64,000 bases of DNA from Lichenibacterium ramalinae (GTDB lineage: Bacteria > Pseudomonadota > Alphaproteobacteria > Rhizobiales > Beijerinckiaceae): positions 124,001 to 188,000 of the forward strand of contig NZ_QYBC01000009.1 of NCBI RefSeq assembly GCF_004137085.1. The letters are read 5' to 3'. Position 1 is the first letter of the stretch. Each line of letters begins with the position of its first letter. This document shows, in pieces, positions 18,194 through 29,789 of the stretch. Position numbers and translations under genes: made by a program. The notes beneath the pieces were generated by a model, which was not told where the DNA came from, made no database searches, and worked only from the letters and a program-made list of their open reading frames with translations.

Positions 18194-19144
18194 CTAACCC
18201 GTCGCCCGCAGCACGTCCTCGGCCAGGGCCGCGATGGCGGCGCGCAGCTGCGCGGGGTCGCGCTTGTCCGGCGCCGGCGAGCCCCCGTCTTGTCCGGCCG
18301 CCAGCGCCGCATGGGCGCGGGCGGCGTTGGCGGCACGGCGCTCGGCGGAGCGCGCCTGTTCCGACATGAAGGCGAGCTCGGCCTTCAGGGCCTCGACCTC
18401 GTGGGCATGGTCCGCACCCGGCATCGCGACCGTGCGCTCCCGCGCTGCCGCGGCGTCCCGCTCGGCCCCGGCCTCGCGCCGCGTCGCCTCCGCCTCGCGC
18501 CGCGCCGTCTCCGCATCGCGCCGCGCCGTCTCTGCTTCGTCTCGTGCCGCCTCCGTCTCGCGCCGCGCCGCCGCGAGGGCGCGGTCGAGGTCCTCGTTGC
18601 GGGTTTCGAGGCCGACGCGCCGTGTGTCCAGCGCGGCGAGGCTGCCACGGGCGCGGTCGAGGTCGTGGCGCAGCCCGTCCCGTTCCGCCCCCAGCGTGGC
18701 CAGCGCTTCCAGGCGCCGCTCGGCCAGGGCGCCGAGCCCCTGCAGCACGACAGCCTCGGCGCCGCTCTCGGCCCAGAGGCCGGCGACGTCGCGGCGAAGC
18801 CCGTCCCGCTCCGCTTCCAGCGCCGCCACCGCCACCTGGGCGCGGGCCGCCTCGGCGTCGAGGGCGAGGATGCGGCTTTCGCGCCGCGCCGCCTCGATCC
18901 GCAGGGCGGCGACGGCGGCCTCGGCCCGCTCCGACCGCTGCTCGGTGCGGCGTAGCTCCACAGCGTGGGCGGCCCGCAGGTGGTCGCGGTCGGCGGCGAT
19001 CTCTCCGGGCGACAGCGGCACCAGCCGCGCCAGGCGCTCCTCCGACAGGCGCAGCGCGCGGTTCCACACCGCCGGCAGCGCGGCGAGGGCCAGGAGCCCG
19101 GCCACGAGGAGGCCGAGCGTGAAGATCAGCAGGTCGAGGATCAC
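18194..19144 (-). CDS. Membrane-anchored coiled-coil protein, function unknown
   Basis: A 316-residue protein. One N-terminal transmembrane helix (LLIFTLGLLVAGLLALAALP) is followed by about 230 residues of Arg/Glu/Ala-rich coiled coil. Residues around 190-235 contain consecutive heptads of the type EAETARR, DAETARR, EAEATRR, encoded by 21-nt DNA repeats. The C-terminus (AIAALAEDVLRATG) is a short amphipathic helix. The topology suggests a structural or scaffolding role at the cytoplasmic membrane. I do not recognise a named family. It ends 34 nt after eipA on the same strand's downstream side, so the two may be one transcript. Confidence 0.75.
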   Translation of the reverse strand: MILDLLIFTLGLLVAGLLALAALPAVWNRALRLSEERLARLVPLSPGEIAADRDHLRAAHAVELRRTEQRSERAEAAVAALRIEAARRESRILALDAEAARAQVAVAALEAERDGLRRDVAGLWAESGAEAVVLQGLGALAERRLEALATLGAERDGLRHDLDRARGSLAALDTRRVGLETRNEDLDRALAAARRETEAARDEAETARRDAETARREAEATRREAGAERDAAAARERTVAMPGADHAHEVEALKAELAFMSEQARSAERRAANAARAHAALAAGQDGGSPAPDKRDPAQLRAAIAALAEDVLRATG

Positions 19145-19178
19145 GCGGCGTCGTCCGCTCCGGGCTGCGGCCGCCCCG

Positions 19179-19748
19179 TCAGAAGGGGTTCCACGTCGGG
19201 CGCGGCGTGAACTTGAGATAGGACAGCGCGACGCCGAGCCTCGCCCCGACGCCCGAGCGGATCGGCACCACGACGATGCGCTCGTTGGTGAGGGCGGTGA
19301 AGCCGAAGCCCCCCACCACGTAGGCGGAGCCGTCGACGCCGCCGAAGCGCTGGAAGATCGCCTGCGTGGAGGGCAGGCCGTAGACCAGCATCATGGTGCG
19401 GTCGCCGTTGGCGCCGGCGTCGAAGCCGATCGACGGGCCTTCCCAGTAGACCTTCTGGTCCCCGGCATTGCGGGTGTACATCAGCCCCTCGCCGTAGCGC
19501 AGGCCGCCGATGAAGGCGCCGCCGGCCTCCTGGCCGAGGACGTAGCCGTTGGGCTGGCCGAAGCGCCGGGCCGCCTCCTCGATGCTGAGCGCGAGGCCGC
19601 GCGACACGGAGCCGAAGAAGTGGTGGCCCTTGTCGACGAGGTCCTCGGTCGAGAACCGGTCGGGCGCGCCCTGGGCCCGGGCCGATCCGGCGAAGCTCAG
19701 CAGACCGGCGAGGCCGGCCAGGACGGACCTCCGCGAACATTCCACCAT
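19179..19748 (-). CDS. eipA: DUF1134/EipA-family periplasmic protein
   Basis: A 189-residue protein with a signal peptide that includes a Tat-like pair (CSRRSVLAGLAGLLSFAGSARAQG). The mature domain carries DUF1134 features: HHFFGSVSRGLALSIEEAARRFG, GGAFIGGLRYGEG and YWEGPSIGFDAGANGDRTMMLVYGL. In Brucella the DUF1134 protein EipA is a small beta-barrel periplasmic protein needed for cell envelope integrity, and the family is typical of Alphaproteobacteria. The symbol is given by family membership. Its neighbour downstream is the membrane coiled-coil protein, which fits an envelope role. Confidence 0.8.
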   Translation of the reverse strand: MVECSRRSVLAGLAGLLSFAGSARAQGAPDRFSTEDLVDKGHHFFGSVSRGLALSIEEAARRFGQPNGYVLGQEAGGAFIGGLRYGEGLMYTRNAGDQKVYWEGPSIGFDAGANGDRTMMLVYGLPSTQAIFQRFGGVDGSAYVVGGFGFTALTNERIVVVPIRSGVGARLGVALSYLKFTPRPTWNPF

Positions 19749-19849
19749 GGGTCAACGCCTCGCGTCCAGGGCCGCGCCCCCATCGGGCATGGCGGTCCGC
19801 GGCCCTGCATCATGCCGCGATTCGCCCTCCCGAATAGGGCGGGATCGTG

Positions 19850-19887
19850 TCGGGCGCGTGGCGCCCGCGTCGGGCGCGTGGCGCCCG
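19850..19887. repeat. Two tandem copies of an 18-nt hairpin sequence
   Basis: TCGGGCGCGTGGCGCCCG occurs at 19850-19867 and again at 19870-19887. Each copy contains the perfect small hairpin GGGCGC-GTG-GCGCCC. The second ends at the base before the stop codon of the small secreted-protein gene, so on the minus strand the pair could act as its terminator, though no T-run follows. A further hairpin (CGCCCT/AGGGCG) lies just to the left. Confidence 0.5.
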
Positions 19888-20100
19888 TCAGTGCACCGAG
19901 CCGTTGTCGTGCAGCTTGTCGAGGGCATGGGCCTGGGTGGTGTCGGCCGGCGGGGCCGCGTGGCCGGTGGGCGCCGACGCCGCCTCGGGGTCGCCGCCCG
20001 CGCGGTTGCTGTGCCTGATGGACACCGCCATCGCCGGCATGGCGGCGGTGGCGAGGAGGCCGAACGCCAAAGCGGCGGGGATGATCTTGAAGCGCGTCAT
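19888..20100 (-). CDS. Small secreted protein, unknown function
   Basis: Seventy residues. The first 25 (MTRFKIIPAALAFGLLATAA then MPAMA) form a textbook Sec signal peptide with an AxA cleavage site, leaving a mature peptide of about 45 hydrophilic residues with HAAPPADTTQAHALDKLHD. A GGAAGAA ribosome-binding site lies 5 nt before the ATG. No family is recognised. The signal peptide and ribosome site are the main reasons to accept the gene. Confidence 0.6.
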   Translation of the reverse strand: MTRFKIIPAALAFGLLATAAMPAMAVSIRHSNRAGGDPEAASAPTGHAAPPADTTQAHALDKLHDNGSVH

Positions 20101-20211
20101 GGGGTTCTTCCGTGTTGTCGTGAGCTCTCGCTAAGCGGGCATCCGGGCGAAAGCTGGGCCGTCCCGCCCGCGGCGGCGCGCCCGACGGCCGCGCTCCCGC
20201 GGGCCCGCGGC

Positions 20212-20463
20212 TCAATAGTGGGGCGGCGGCGCGTCGGGCGCGTCGGGCAGGCGCCGCTCCGCATCCGCCAGCCGTTCGACCAGGAGGCCGAGCTGGCGCT
20301 GCAGCGCCCCCACGGCCGTCCACTGCGCCGTCACGGCGGCGTCGAGGTCCTCGATCACCCGCTCCTGCTCGGCCAGCCGCATCTCCAAGGCGTCGATCCG
20401 GTGGGTGTCGTTCCGTTCAGCGTCGTTCCGTTCAGCGTCGTTCCGTTCAGCGTCTTGGGTCAT
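20212..20463 (-). CDS. slyX: SlyX family protein
   Basis: An 83-residue coiled-coil protein matching SlyX: IDALEMRLAEQERVIEDLD then LVERLADAERR and a C-terminus PDAPPPHY, which is the usual P-PPHY ending of the family. SlyX function is not established. The N-terminus is extended by three in-frame DAERN units made by a 15-nt tandem repeat, which ordinary SlyX proteins lack. Confidence 0.85.
   Translation of the reverse strand: MTQDAERNDAERNDAERNDTHRIDALEMRLAEQERVIEDLDAAVTAQWTAVGALQRQLGLLVERLADAERRLPDAPDAPPPHY
20407..20451. repeat. Three perfect 15-nt tandem repeats inside slyX
   Basis: The unit GTCGTTCCGTTCAGC is repeated three times without mismatch at 20407-20421, 20422-20436 and 20437-20451. 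It lies in the 5' end of slyX (minus strand) and encodes DAERN three times. Perfect identity implies recent expansion by slippage; the unit length keeps the frame. Confidence 0.9.
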
Positions 20464-20634
20464 GCTCGGCTCCTGCGCGGGGAGCCGACCGGTTAGCCCG
20501 GGCGCGGCCCCGGCGGAAGCGGCCCGGTCGGCCCCGACCCGCGAACCGAGCGCATGCCATTGACGGGCGCCGCGTCCCCATGCGGTAGGATGGCGCTACG
20601 TCCGGTCCGCCCGGCGTCGCCGGAGCTCGTCGCC

Positions 20635-23784
<3,150 letters not shown>

Positions 23785-24306
23785 CGCCGGCCCGACCGGC
23801 CCCGAACCCGCTGGCTCGCGTCGGGCTTGAGCGCGTCCCGAAACGGAGCCTCGTTGCAACCTGTGCTTCCGATGGGGCGAAGCGGCCCCGGCGACCGGGC
23901 CAACGGCTGAGCAGATCTCGCTCAGACAGCCGTCCGGTGGCGGCCCGTCGCGCCTCCGCGCCTGGCGAACGGGCGCCGGGGGCCTCGTCCGGCCCGGGAG
24001 GCCGTCACGCGTTTCCGCTTGCTTCTGAACCCGCCATCCTCGACAAGACCCCCGTTCATCACGGCTCGCCCGTCCATTCGCGGCGGCGAGCGCCGTGCCC
24101 GAAACCCCGGGCCGATCGCCGACAGCCCGGAGGCGGTGTCGGGCGATGGGTTGGACAGCATGGTCGATTTGCCGCGTTCGGTGGTCGGCTGTCCTCGAGA
24201 TGAGCCGTTCCGCCCCGCGGTCGAGCAAATTTCGTTCACCCGCGGTGGTTGATTTCACGCGGATGCTCGGGTTAGTTTCCGCAGGCCTTGACACAGGGGA
24301 TTGCCG
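23785..24306. other. 522-bp gap without a supported gene
   Basis: Between the hybrid kinase and the Crp/Fnr gene. Open frames here are short and lack both ribosome sites and family features. The region is less GC-rich towards its right end (from about 24200), where promoter elements for the Crp/Fnr gene are expected. I found no convincing hairpin terminator, tRNA or FNR-type palindrome. Confidence 0.5.
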
Positions 24307-25053
24307 ATGATGAACGCCCTGCTGCGCAAGCTGGAACGATTCGAAACCCTCACCCGCGGCGAACGCGACGCCGTCGAGCAGCTTTGCGCCGGTGCCGTGC
24401 ATCATCGCGGCGACGAGCAGGTCGGCCAGGCCGGCACGATCCCGATCCTGCTGCACGGCTTCGCCTATCGGTTCAAGCTGCTGTCCGACGGCCGGCGGCA
24501 GATCCACGGGCTCTTCGTGTCGGGCGACCTGTGCCGCCACATCTACGGTCACCTGGCGGGGCAGGGCGAGTGCGGGGTCCGCACGCTGACGCCCTCGCTC
24601 GTGGCGTCCGTCCAGGTCACGACGCTTCTGGCCGTGATGGAGGAGCATCCCCGCATCGCCAAGGCCCTGTGGGCCAACACTGTGGCGGACGACGCCCTGC
24701 TGCGGGAATGGGTGGTGAGCCTGGGACGCCGCACCGCCTACGAGCGCATGGCGCATCTCTTCTGCGAAGTCTTCCTGCGCCTGCGGGCCGTGGGCCAGGC
24801 CGAGGGCGAGTCCTGCGACCTGCCGCTGACCCAGATGGACCTCGGAGACCTCATGGGCCTGTCCACCGTCCACGTGAACCGGGTGCTCCAGCAGCTGCGT
24901 CGCGACGGGCTGATCGCCCTCAAGGGCTCGCAGCTGACCATCCGCGACGTGGGCGTGCTCAGCCGGGCGGCCGACCTCGACCCGTCCTATCTCGGTCTCG
25001 ACACCCTGCCGAGCTCCGGCCGCACCGGCACGGCCCGCGCCCAGATCGCCTGA
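24307..25053 (+). CDS. Crp/Fnr family transcriptional regulator
   Basis: A 248-residue regulator: a cyclic-nucleotide-binding-type beta roll (LLHGFAYRFKLLSDGRRQI then HGLFVSGDLC), a long dimer helix, and a winged helix-turn-helix with QMDLGDLMGLSTVHVNRVLQ as the recognition region. The four-Cys [4Fe-4S] pattern of FNR is absent from the N-terminus, and the Arg/Ser pair of true Crp is not seen, so the signal is unknown. The ATG at 24307 has AGGGGA 6 nt upstream; a TTG at 24301 is also in frame. Many alphaproteobacteria carry several paralogues of this type. Confidence 0.9.
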   Translation: MMNALLRKLERFETLTRGERDAVEQLCAGAVHHRGDEQVGQAGTIPILLHGFAYRFKLLSDGRRQIHGLFVSGDLCRHIYGHLAGQGECGVRTLTPSLVASVQVTTLLAVMEEHPRIAKALWANTVADDALLREWVVSLGRRTAYERMAHLFCEVFLRLRAVGQAEGESCDLPLTQMDLGDLMGLSTVHVNRVLQQLRRDGLIALKGSQLTIRDVGVLSRAADLDPSYLGLDTLPSSGRTGTARAQIA

Positions 25054-25280
25054 CGGCGCGCCGCGAACCTGCCGCCGCGGTTGACAGGTGCGCGCCGGGC
25101 CGGTAACCAGCCGCCTTCACCTGCGCGGCCTCGCGCCCCGCGGGTTGAAACTGCCTGGGGCCGCAAGGGTCCCGGCGACGCACCCGCGGCCGTTCCCAAT
25201 CACCGGTGAGCTGCCTGTCGGCCTGGCCCCACGGCCCGGCGAAGGAGGGCGCGTTCCTCACCTTGTGAAAAGAGGACGCG

Positions 25281-25898
25281 ATGACCAAGCGCTTACAGTC
25301 CAAGTACAAGATCGACCGCCGCCTCGGCCAGAACATCTGGGGCCGCCCGAAGAGCCCGGTCAACCGCCGTGAATACGGCCCCGGCCAGCACGGCCAGCGC
25401 CGCAAGGGCAAGCCGACCGACTTCGGCACCCAGCTGAAGGCGAAGCAGAAGCTCAAGGGTTATTACGGCAACATCTCCGAGAAGCAGTTCCGGAAGTACT
25501 ATGCCGAGGCGATCCGCCTGAAGGGCGACTCGTCCCAGAACCTCGTCGGCCTGCTCGAGCGCCGCCTCGACATGGTGGTGTACCGCTGCAAGTTCGTGGC
25601 GACGATCTTCGCCGCCCGCCAGTTCGTCAACCACGGCCACATCCGGGTGAACGGCAAGCGCGTCAACATCGCCTCCTACCTCGTGAAGGTCGGCGACAAG
25701 ATCGAAGTGAAGGAATCGTCCCGCGAACTCGCCTTCGTGATCGAGGCGGGCCAGCTCGGCGAGCGTGACGTGCCGGATTATTTCGAGCACGACGATGGCA
25801 AGAAGGCCGCCGTCATGACCCGGGTGCCGGGCCTCACCGAGGTCCCCTATCCGGTCCACATGGAACCGAACCTCGTCATCGAGTTCTATTCGCGCTGA
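25281..25898 (+). CDS. rpsD: 30S ribosomal protein S4
   Basis: A 205-residue S4 of normal length. It has the N-terminal segment of zinc-free S4 ([20 protein letters not shown]) with no CxxC cluster, the [10 protein letters not shown] helix, and the S4 RNA-binding domain [11 protein letters not shown] through [22 protein letters not shown]. It binds 16S rRNA early in 30S assembly. As in many alphaproteobacteria it is separate from the alpha operon. An AGAGGA ribosome site precedes the ATG, and a strong terminator follows 28 nt after the stop. Confidence 0.98.
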   Translation: MTKRLQSKYKIDRRLGQNIWGRPKSPVNRREYGPGQHGQRRKGKPTDFGTQLKAKQKLKGYYGNISEKQFRKYYAEAIRLKGDSSQNLVGLLERRLDMVVYRCKFVATIFAARQFVNHGHIRVNGKRVNIASYLVKVGDKIEVKESSRELAFVIEAGQLGERDVPDYFEHDDGKKAAVMTRVPGLTEVPYPVHMEPNLVIEFYSR

Positions 25899-25926
25899 TC
25901 CCGGCCTTCCGGACCGCAGCACGATG

Positions 25927-25952
25927 AAAGGCCGCCTCCGGGCGGCCTTTTT
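25927..25952 (+). terminator. Rho-independent terminator after rpsD
   Basis: AAAGGCCGCC (25927-25936), loop TCCG, then GGCGGCCTTT (25941-25950) and further T. A 10-bp perfect stem followed by T residues, 28 nt after the rpsD stop. Confidence 0.9.
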
Positions 25953-26228
25953 CGTGGCGCGGCGCCCGCTTCCCCGTCCCTGCAGCGGACGGCGCCTGTC
26001 CGCCCAGGCGACAGCCTGCCGGCCATGCCGCCGCCTCCGCCGAGGAGCCTCGCCGGGTTGAGATCTGGCATGCCGGCTGCAATGCGGCCCTCGATCGCGG
26101 TTGATGCCGGATGGAGAGCTCATGCGCCGAACGACGTCCCCCCTATTCCGCCCGGCGCCGCCGGCCCGCCTTGCCGGGAGCCATGGCGTTGGCTCGGGCC
26201 CCGCCGGCGGGACGGCGGGGGCGGGACG
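25953..26228. other. Gap between the rpsD terminator and the metallophosphoesterase
   Basis: The reading frame of the metallophosphoesterase stays open through most of this stretch, but the residues it would encode are Pro/Arg-rich and unlike a protein domain, so I treat it as leader. A promoter for the downstream gene should lie here; I cannot point to specific hexamers. Confidence 0.4.
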
Positions 26229-27380
26229 GTGAGCCGGACGGAGGGGTCCGCTGCGGCGGGACGGGACGGGCCGGTGGCCTTCGCCCACATCGGCGACCTG
26301 CACCTCACCGACGCCAAGCAGCGCAACTTCACGGATTTCCTCGCCATCGTGGCGCAGATCGAGATCCAATGCGCGGCCGCGATCGATTTCGTGGTCCTGC
26401 CCGGCGACAATGCCGACAACGGCCTGCCGGGCCAGTATGCGCTGGCGGCGACGGCGCTGAAGATGCTGAGCGTGCCGGTCCACGTCATCCCGGGCGACCA
26501 CGACATGGAGCAGGGCGGGCTGGCCAACTTCTACGCGGTGCTGAAGGCCGAGCCCTTGCCCCGCGCCGTCACGGTGCGGGGGGCCCGCTGCCTGTTCCTC
26601 GACATCAGCGGGCCGGGCTCGGGCGGCCCGGATTTCCGCCTGGGCCAGGACCAGGCCGCCTGGCTCGAAGCCGAACTGGCGGCCGCGCGCCGCGCGGACG
26701 CGCCCGCCCTCGTCTTCACCCACACCTATCCCGAGGACCTGCAGGGCGAGGGCGAGGGCGCCGCCATGACCCGGCTCCTCGCCGACCACGACGTCGCGCT
26801 CGTCGACATGGGCCACACCCACTACAACGAGCTCGCCAACGACGGCCGCACGATCTTCGCCGCCACGCGCTCCACCGGGCAGATCGAGGAAGGGCCCGTC
26901 GGCTATTCGATCGCCACGCTCGACGGCGGGGTGGTGAGCTGGCGCTTCAAGGCGCTCGACGACGCCTTCCCCTTCGTCGTCGTCACGGCGCCGGCCGACC
27001 ACCGGCTGATGCGGGGGCAGGACCAGCGCGTGTCGGGCCGCTGCACGGTCCGGGCGCTGGTCTTCGGCGCCTGCGCGCTGGCGCGCGTCGCCTGCCGGAG
27101 CGAGGACGGCGCCTGGGTGGCCATGGCGCTGGGCGACGACGGACGGGCCTGGTCGGCCGAGATCGACGTCCCGGGCGACCGGCTGGTGACGATCGAGGTC
27201 GAGGCCGTCGACGTCCAGGGCCGGCCCGGCCTCCATGCCGTCCGGGCGGCCGGTCCCGGCTACGCGCCCCCGGCCCGGGTGGGTCGGGGCAGCGACGCCG
27301 ATGCCGTGGGGTCCTGGCCGGAAAACGGCATCTTCGGCACCCAGCTCGGCCCCAACCGCAACGGCGCCTCGTCGTCCTGA
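26229..27380 (+). CDS. Calcineurin-like metallophosphoesterase
   Basis: A 383-residue protein with the full set of metallophosphoesterase motifs: GDLHLTD, LPGDNADNG, IPGDHDME (usual GNHD/E replaced by GDHD), VFTHTYPED and MGHTHYNEL. The arrangement is that of class III phosphodiesterases such as CpdA and related phosphatases, so the substrate may be a cyclic nucleotide or phosphoester. The C-terminal 130 residues look like a beta-sandwich domain. GTG at 26229 is preferred because the domain starts 17 residues later; a start at 26025 would add only Pro/Arg-rich sequence. The ArsB-like gene follows 40 nt downstream. Confidence 0.85.
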   Translation: MSRTEGSAAAGRDGPVAFAHIGDLHLTDAKQRNFTDFLAIVAQIEIQCAAAIDFVVLPGDNADNGLPGQYALAATALKMLSVPVHVIPGDHDMEQGGLANFYAVLKAEPLPRAVTVRGARCLFLDISGPGSGGPDFRLGQDQAAWLEAELAAARRADAPALVFTHTYPEDLQGEGEGAAMTRLLADHDVALVDMGHTHYNELANDGRTIFAATRSTGQIEEGPVGYSIATLDGGVVSWRFKALDDAFPFVVVTAPADHRLMRGQDQRVSGRCTVRALVFGACALARVACRSEDGAWVAMALGDDGRAWSAEIDVPGDRLVTIEVEAVDVQGRPGLHAVRAAGPGYAPPARVGRGSDADAVGSWPENGIFGTQLGPNRNGASSS

Positions 27381-27420
27381 CGCCCGCTCCCCATCGTCCC
27401 ACACCGCCGAGACCCATCAC

Positions 27421-28680
27421 GTGACGCAGATACAGATGTGGACCTGGGGCATCGCCGCCCTGGCCACCGCCGGAGTCATCATCCGGCCCTTCGGCTGGCC
27501 CGAGTTCATCTGGGCGGTGGCCGGCGCCGCGCTGCTCGTCGTGGCGGGGCTGCTGCCCTGGCACGACGCCCTGGCCGGCATCGGCAAGGGCACGGACGTG
27601 TACCTGTTCCTCACCGGCATGATGCTCCTGTCGGAGATCGCCCGCGAGGAGGGCCTCTTCGACTGGCTGGCGGCGCTGGCGACCAAGCGCGCCAACGGGT
27701 CGCCCCAGAAGCTGTTCCTGCTGATCTACCTCGTCGGCACCGTCGTGACGGCGTTCCTGTCCAACGACGCGGCCGCCGTGGTGCTGACGCCGGCGGTCGC
27801 CGCCGCCGTCAAGACCGCCAAGGCCAAGGACCCGCTGCCCTATCTCTTCATCTGCGCCTTCATCGCCAACGCGGCCTCCTTCGTGCTGCCGATCTCGAAC
27901 CCTGCCAACCTCGTGATCTACGGCGCGCACATGCCGCCGCTGCTCGAATGGCTGCCGCGGTTCGCCATCCCCTCGGTCCTGTCGATCGCCGCCACCTATG
28001 CGGTGCTGCGCCTGACGCAGAACGGGATGCTGAAGGCGGACGCGATCGAGACCGAGGTCGACGTCCCGGAGCTCAAGGGGACCGGCAAGCTCGCCGGGGC
28101 CGGCATCGTGCTGACGGCCGTCGCCCTCCTGGTCTCCTCGGCCTTCGACATCCAGCTCGGCCTGCCGACGGCGGTCTGCGGCATCGCCACGGCGGCGATC
28201 GTCCTGGTCGTCAAGCGCGCCAACCCCTGGTCCACCGTGAAGGGCATCTCCTGGGCGGTGCTGCCGCTGGTGGCGGGGCTGTTCGTGATGGTCGAGGCCC
28301 TCGACAAGACGGGCCTCATCCGCATGATCGCGGACGCGCTGCACCGGGCCGCGCAGGCCTCCGCCGTTGAGACGGCCTGGGGGGCGGGCGTGCTCATCGC
28401 CTTCCTGTGCAACATCCTGAACAACCTGCCGGCGGGCCTCATCGCGGGCAGCGCCGTGCAGGGCGCGCACGTGTCCGACCAGGTGACGAGCGCCATCCTG
28501 ATCGGCGTCGACCTCGGCCCGAACCTGTCGGTCACGGGATCCCTCGCCACCATCCTGTGGCTGACCGCGCTGAAGCGCGAAGGCGTGAGCGTCGGCGCCG
28601 GCCAGTTCCTCAAACTCGGCGTCCTCGTCATGCCGCCGGCGCTGCTCCTCGCCATCGCCGGCCTCGTCCTCCTCCACTGA
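27421..28680 (+). CDS. ArsB/NhaD-type ion transporter superfamily protein
   Basis: A 419-residue membrane protein with about 11 hydrophobic segments. FLSNDAAAVVLTPAV in the first half and FLCNILNNLPAGLI in the second are the paired half-helix motifs of the ion transporter superfamily, closest to ArsB arsenite pumps (usual length about 429). No arsR, arsC or arsA is near, so arsenite export is not proven; another anion could be carried. The GTG at 27421 gives a full first segment; ATG at 27436 is the alternative. It lies between the metallophosphoesterase and a DUF606 transporter on the same strand. Confidence 0.82.
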   Translation: MTQIQMWTWGIAALATAGVIIRPFGWPEFIWAVAGAALLVVAGLLPWHDALAGIGKGTDVYLFLTGMMLLSEIAREEGLFDWLAALATKRANGSPQKLFLLIYLVGTVVTAFLSNDAAAVVLTPAVAAAVKTAKAKDPLPYLFICAFIANAASFVLPISNPANLVIYGAHMPPLLEWLPRFAIPSVLSIAATYAVLRLTQNGMLKADAIETEVDVPELKGTGKLAGAGIVLTAVALLVSSAFDIQLGLPTAVCGIATAAIVLVVKRANPWSTVKGISWAVLPLVAGLFVMVEALDKTGLIRMIADALHRAAQASAVETAWGAGVLIAFLCNILNNLPAGLIAGSAVQGAHVSDQVTSAILIGVDLGPNLSVTGSLATILWLTALKREGVSVGAGQFLKLGVLVMPPALLLAIAGLVLLH

Positions 28681-28765
28681 GCGGGCGCCGGCGCCCCTCC
28701 GGGGGGCGCGCGCCCCAGGCCCCGGCCCGTCGCGATCGCGGGCCCCATCCACGAGCGACCCCCCA

Positions 28766-29686
28766 ATGACAGCCGTGCTCCTCTATCCCTTCATCATCGT
28801 CGCGGGCCTGCTGCAGGCGCTCGGCAATTCCATGAACGCCCAGCTCCGCGCGAGGCTGGTCAACCCGTGGCTGACCGCGACGGTCTCGTTCCTGCCCATC
28901 GTCTTCGTCTTCACCGCGCTGTTCTTCCTGATGCCGACCCCGCTGCCCACCCTGGCCACGCTCGGCCAGATGCCCTGGTACGCTCCCCTGGGCGGCATCG
29001 CCGGCGCCGTGGCGGTGTTCGGCGGCCTGGCCTTCGTCGACAAGGTCGGCGCCGGCCCGTTCAACGGCCTGACCATCACGGGCAACATCATCACGTCGCT
29101 GGCCCTCGACGCCTTCGGCCTCTTCGGCCTGCCGGGGTCGGGGTTCAAGCTGGTGCCGTGGATCGGCGGCCTGCTCATGGTCGGCGGCGTCGTCCTCATC
29201 GCCCGCACGAGCGGCAACGAGGGCGGGAAGGACGAGGGGCTCGCCGGAAAGCTGCTCTACCCCTTCATCCTCGTGGCGGGAGCCCTGCAGGCGCTCGGCG
29301 TGGTGTGGAACGCCCAGCTCCACCATGCCCTCGTCAATCCCTGGCTGGCCGCGACCGTCTCGTTCCTGCCCGTCGTCTTCGTCTTCGCCATGATGCTGTT
29401 CGTCCGGCCGAGCCCCCTGCCGGACCGGGACGGGGTCGCCAAGGTGCGGTGGTGGATGCCGCTCGCCGGCATCGCCGGGGCGGTCGCGGTGTTCGGCGGC
29501 CTGCTGTTCGTCGACAAGGTCGGTGCCGGTGCCTTCAACGGCCTGCTCATCACCGCCAACCTGCTCACCTCCATCGCGCTCGACCACTTCGGTCTGCTCG
29601 ACATGAAGACGGTGAAGGCCGGGCCGGAGCGCCTGGGCGGGGCGGCCGTGATGGTGGTCGGCATCGTGCTGATCTCGATCTTCTGA
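28766..29686 (+). CDS. Duplicated DUF606 (YdcZ/DMT superfamily) transporter
   Basis: A 306-residue protein made of two DUF606 units, each with about five hydrophobic helices: residues 1-145 and 160-306. Both halves contain LLYPFI-VAG-LQALG, LVNPWL-ATVSFLP-VFVF, GGIAGAVAVFGGL (first half) or AGIAGAVAVFGGL (second half), then FVDKVGAG-FNGL-IT-N. Single-unit members are about 150 residues and may act as dimers; a fused duplication would make the dimer covalent. The substrate is unknown. The start at 28766 is an ATG directly before the first helix. Confidence 0.88.
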   Translation: MTAVLLYPFIIVAGLLQALGNSMNAQLRARLVNPWLTATVSFLPIVFVFTALFFLMPTPLPTLATLGQMPWYAPLGGIAGAVAVFGGLAFVDKVGAGPFNGLTITGNIITSLALDAFGLFGLPGSGFKLVPWIGGLLMVGGVVLIARTSGNEGGKDEGLAGKLLYPFILVAGALQALGVVWNAQLHHALVNPWLAATVSFLPVVFVFAMMLFVRPSPLPDRDGVAKVRWWMPLAGIAGAVAVFGGLLFVDKVGAGAFNGLLITANLLTSIALDHFGLLDMKTVKAGPERLGGAAVMVVGIVLISIF

Positions 29687-29789
29687 CGGCGCGTGGGCCG
29701 GGCCTCTGCCGGGGCGGTCCGGGCCGCGCCGATGGTCCCACGCGGGTCCTGCCGTCGCCGTCCCGCGCCGGTTTCCAGGCCCGAACCCG

